This document shows positions 62,551-64,000 of a stretch of 64,000 nt of DNA, piece after piece. The first letter of the stretch is position 1. Each line of letters starts with the position of its first letter. The DNA lies in the NCBI GenBank assembly GCA_012103035.1, contig JAAVLL010000001.1:1586501-1650500 (forward strand), given 5' to 3'. The translations under genes and the position numbers were made by a program. The notes under the pieces are model-generated. The model was not told where the DNA came from, did no database searches, and saw nothing but the letters and a program-made list of their open reading frames with translations. The DNA is from Brucella oryzae (lineage in GTDB: Bacteria; Pseudomonadota; Alphaproteobacteria; Rhizobiales; Rhizobiaceae).

Positions 62551-62897
62551 TTCTTTTGCCTCTCTGCCGGAGCCGCATTTCATGAAACCATGATGCAGCT
62601 CTCTTCCTGTTTTATGCGGTGTATTGTTTTCACCTTGTCTGGAGAGGAATTTAGGGGAGATGCATAAAATTCGACTTAAAAGTCAGCCTTAACAGTAACT
62701 TACCGGAGAGATTGGTCATTCAGGCTTAATGTTTGCTTACTCCGCGCCATTTATGAGGCTTGATCTGAAAGCACGGTTTCAGTGCAAACATGCCGGTTTT
62801 CCGGGGCTTCGCAAGGTCGCCACATTAAACTTTCGTCATTTGAGAAGTGTGTCGATAGCAGGTAGATACGAGCCATCAACAATCTATTGGAGGGACC
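62551..62897. other. Intergenic region between ldtR and the DUF411 gene
   Basis: 347 bp of divergent upstream region without a supportable gene; an open frame at 62729-63013 is in the wrong frame for the DUF411 protein. Presumably it holds both promoters. Confidence 0.5.
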
Positions 62898-63379
62898 ATG
62901 GCGCTTCGTCTTGCACAGTATTTTGTGGTCGGCGGGCTTTTAAGCTTTACCGGCTTTACGAATTTCGCTCATGCCGAACCGGTTACCACAGCTCCACAAA
63001 TGACCATGTATAAAGACCCTTACTGCGGGTGCTGCGACGGCTGGGCAGACCACATGAAAGCTGCTGGCTTCAATGTCACCGTCAAGGTCGAGGAGGCGAT
63101 GGACGCCGTAAAGGCAAAGTATGGCGTCGGCGCAAATCTTGCCTCATGCCACACGGCGGTGGTGGATGGGTATGTCATTGAGGGGCATGTTCCGGCCGGT
63201 GCGGTGAAGCAGTTGCTGGCAGAACGCCCGCAGGCAACGGACTGACTGCGCCCGGCATGCCGATGGGATCGCCGGGCATGGAAATGCCGGGCCGCAAAGC
63301 CGATACCTATGATGTCCTGCTCTTCAAGGGTCAGATGACGAAGCCCTTCGCCCGCTATGAAGGCACGCAGGCGCTTTAA
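62898..63379 (+). CDS. DUF411 metal-binding periplasmic protein
   Basis: About 160 residues from ATG 62898 behind GGAGGGACC. It has a signal peptide (MALRLAQYFVVGGLLSFTGFTNFAHA), then MTMYKDPYCGCCDGWADHMKAAGFNV with a YCGCC metal-binding site, LASCHTAVVDGYVIEGHVPAGAVKQLLAERP. After one missing base near 63241 it reads GLTAPGMPMGSPGMEMPGRKADTYDVLLFKG. The methionine-rich MPMGSPGMEMPG segment and CxCC site fit copper binding, as proposed for DUF411. It ends at TAA 63377. Confidence 0.87.
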
Positions 63380-63380
63380 T

Positions 63381-63528
63381 GCATGTCTCCCAAAGTGGGA
63401 ACCGCCTTCGCGGGGAAATCAGTCCACTGGACTGATTTCTGATCCCGCTACGATGGGATAAAGACATGCATGAGAATAAAAGCTTAAAGCGTGTCGTATG
63501 ACTACGATAAAGCGCGACACGCTTTAAG
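63381..63528. repeat. Composite dispersed repeat, copy 2
   Basis: ATGTCTCCCAAAGTGGGAACCG, then an inner palindrome GAAATCAGTCCACTGGACTGATTTC, GGGATAAAGACATGCATG, AAGCTTAAAGC, and an inverted repeat AAAGCGTGTCG .. CGACACGCTTT with ATAAAGCGCGA. The same module order as 48092-48197 on the opposite strand. It separates two convergent genes and could act as a terminator. Confidence 0.7.
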
Positions 63529-63531
63529 AGG

Positions 63532-63964
63532 TCAGACCTGCAGGCTCGCACGTGCTTGCCGTCTTTTCTCGAAAAAGAGCAGAATACGAAAGACGATATA
63601 AATACCTATACAAGCCGCGTTGAACCCAACGGTCAGCGGCCTGTATTCGAAATGCCGGGAAAAACGGAATAAATGGCGATTTCGCCGAGTGCCGCCACGA
63701 ACCACAGCACAGGCCCCAGGGCGCCCGCATCCACAATCCGGTTGCCGCAACCGGCATCAGAACAGCCAGAGCGACGACCGCGGTCTGCCAGGGCCAGGGC
63801 ATCAGATCGAAACGCCAGAGAAGTCCCGGGTGAAGTCCGATCAGCCTGATCCAGTAGAAAACGCCGCTGGCCAGAGCCACGAGAGCAAGTATCCGAACGA
63901 ACCATGTAAAGGCCCATTCGGTTCCGCTCGGCTGGGTATGCTGGCGCAACTCGTTCATATGCAT
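63532..63964 (-). CDS. DUF6163-like membrane protein
   Basis: About 144 residues. Four membrane helices: FTWFVRILALVALASGVFYWIRLIG, TAVVALAVLMPVAATGLWM, VLWFVAALGEIAIYSVF, VGFNAACIGIYIVFRILLFF, with a basic end (EKRRQARASLQV). Breaks near 63700 and 63650 are each repaired by one base. The start ATG 63964 (or 63958) lies near the right edge of the window. No function is known for this alphaproteobacterial family. Confidence 0.7.
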
Positions 63965-64000
63965 CAAAAGGTCAGTTCCTGTCACCCAGATTTGCAAAAT

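Overview
The window looks like chromosomal DNA of a Brucella/Ochrobactrum-type alphaproteobacterium (Rhizobiales, Brucellaceae). The reasons are the blocks glyA-nrdR-ribD-ribE-ribH-nusB-hppA, bamE-CBP3-DUF177-plsX-fabH-ihfA-merR and rplM-rpsI-speB-argC, the exopolysaccharide genes, a Gdx exporter behind a guanidine-II riboswitch, an LdtR/L,D-transpeptidase pair, and many dispersed palindromic repeats bounded by TAGAGC. Most long genes, including essential ones (rpsI, fabH, glyA, nusB), are broken by single-base losses. Every break I resolved closely is repaired by adding one base back to a homopolymer run. I therefore annotate full gene extents across the breaks and treat them as probable sequencing or consensus errors, not pseudogenes.

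Layout. (1) 1-11556: a catabolic cluster. An operon on the minus strand runs from a sugar-type ABC transporter (binding protein, ATPase, permease) through E1-alpha, E1-beta and an unusual lipoyl-lipoyl-PSBD-alpha/beta-hydrolase 'E2', an AhpD-like protein, an FGGY kinase and two SDR dehydrogenases. A divergent SorC-family regulator reads the other way, and a perfect inverted repeat overlaps the operon's TTGACA box. (2) 11557-12417: a gene-poor stretch ending at tRNA-Val(UAC). (3) 12688-23168: a second carbohydrate cluster with a binding protein, two permeases, an argininosuccinate-lyase-like enzyme, a UgpC-type ATPase and a PfkB kinase on the minus strand. A ROK regulator and a long PIG-L-type deacetylase diverge from it. 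(4) 23331-27736: small secreted proteins, a Flp-type pilin, a lipoprotein, a cupin, a MetY-like sulfhydrylase, a CoA-binding protein and a thioesterase. (5) 27974-33717: rplM, rpsI, an ABM-domain protein, agmatinase, argC, an APH-like kinase, ctaA, DUF2842. (6) 33730-43338: an exopolysaccharide locus (GNAT/CelD-like protein, Wzz/GumC-like protein, Wza-like lipoprotein, glycosyltransferase, spermidine-synthase-like protein, WcaJ-like phosphotransferase, O-antigen-ligase-like protein). (7) 43303-47588: YnfA, tRNA-Pro(GGG), an SDR, a truncated metallo-beta-lactamase-fold gene abutting an orphan atpB, gdx and merR. (8) 48108-63964: housekeeping genes from ihfA to the LdtR region.

The most interesting system is cluster 1. 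It couples sugar uptake, phosphorylation and oxidation to a thiamine/lipoyl complex of acetoin-dehydrogenase type. That complex has no E3 gene here and no classical acyltransferase domain, but it has an overlapping AhpD-like CxxC protein. It looks like a pathway that cleaves a sugar-derived dicarbonyl; the substrate is unknown. Cluster 3, which pairs a C-N lyase and a deacetylase with sugar uptake, may degrade an N-substituted sugar.
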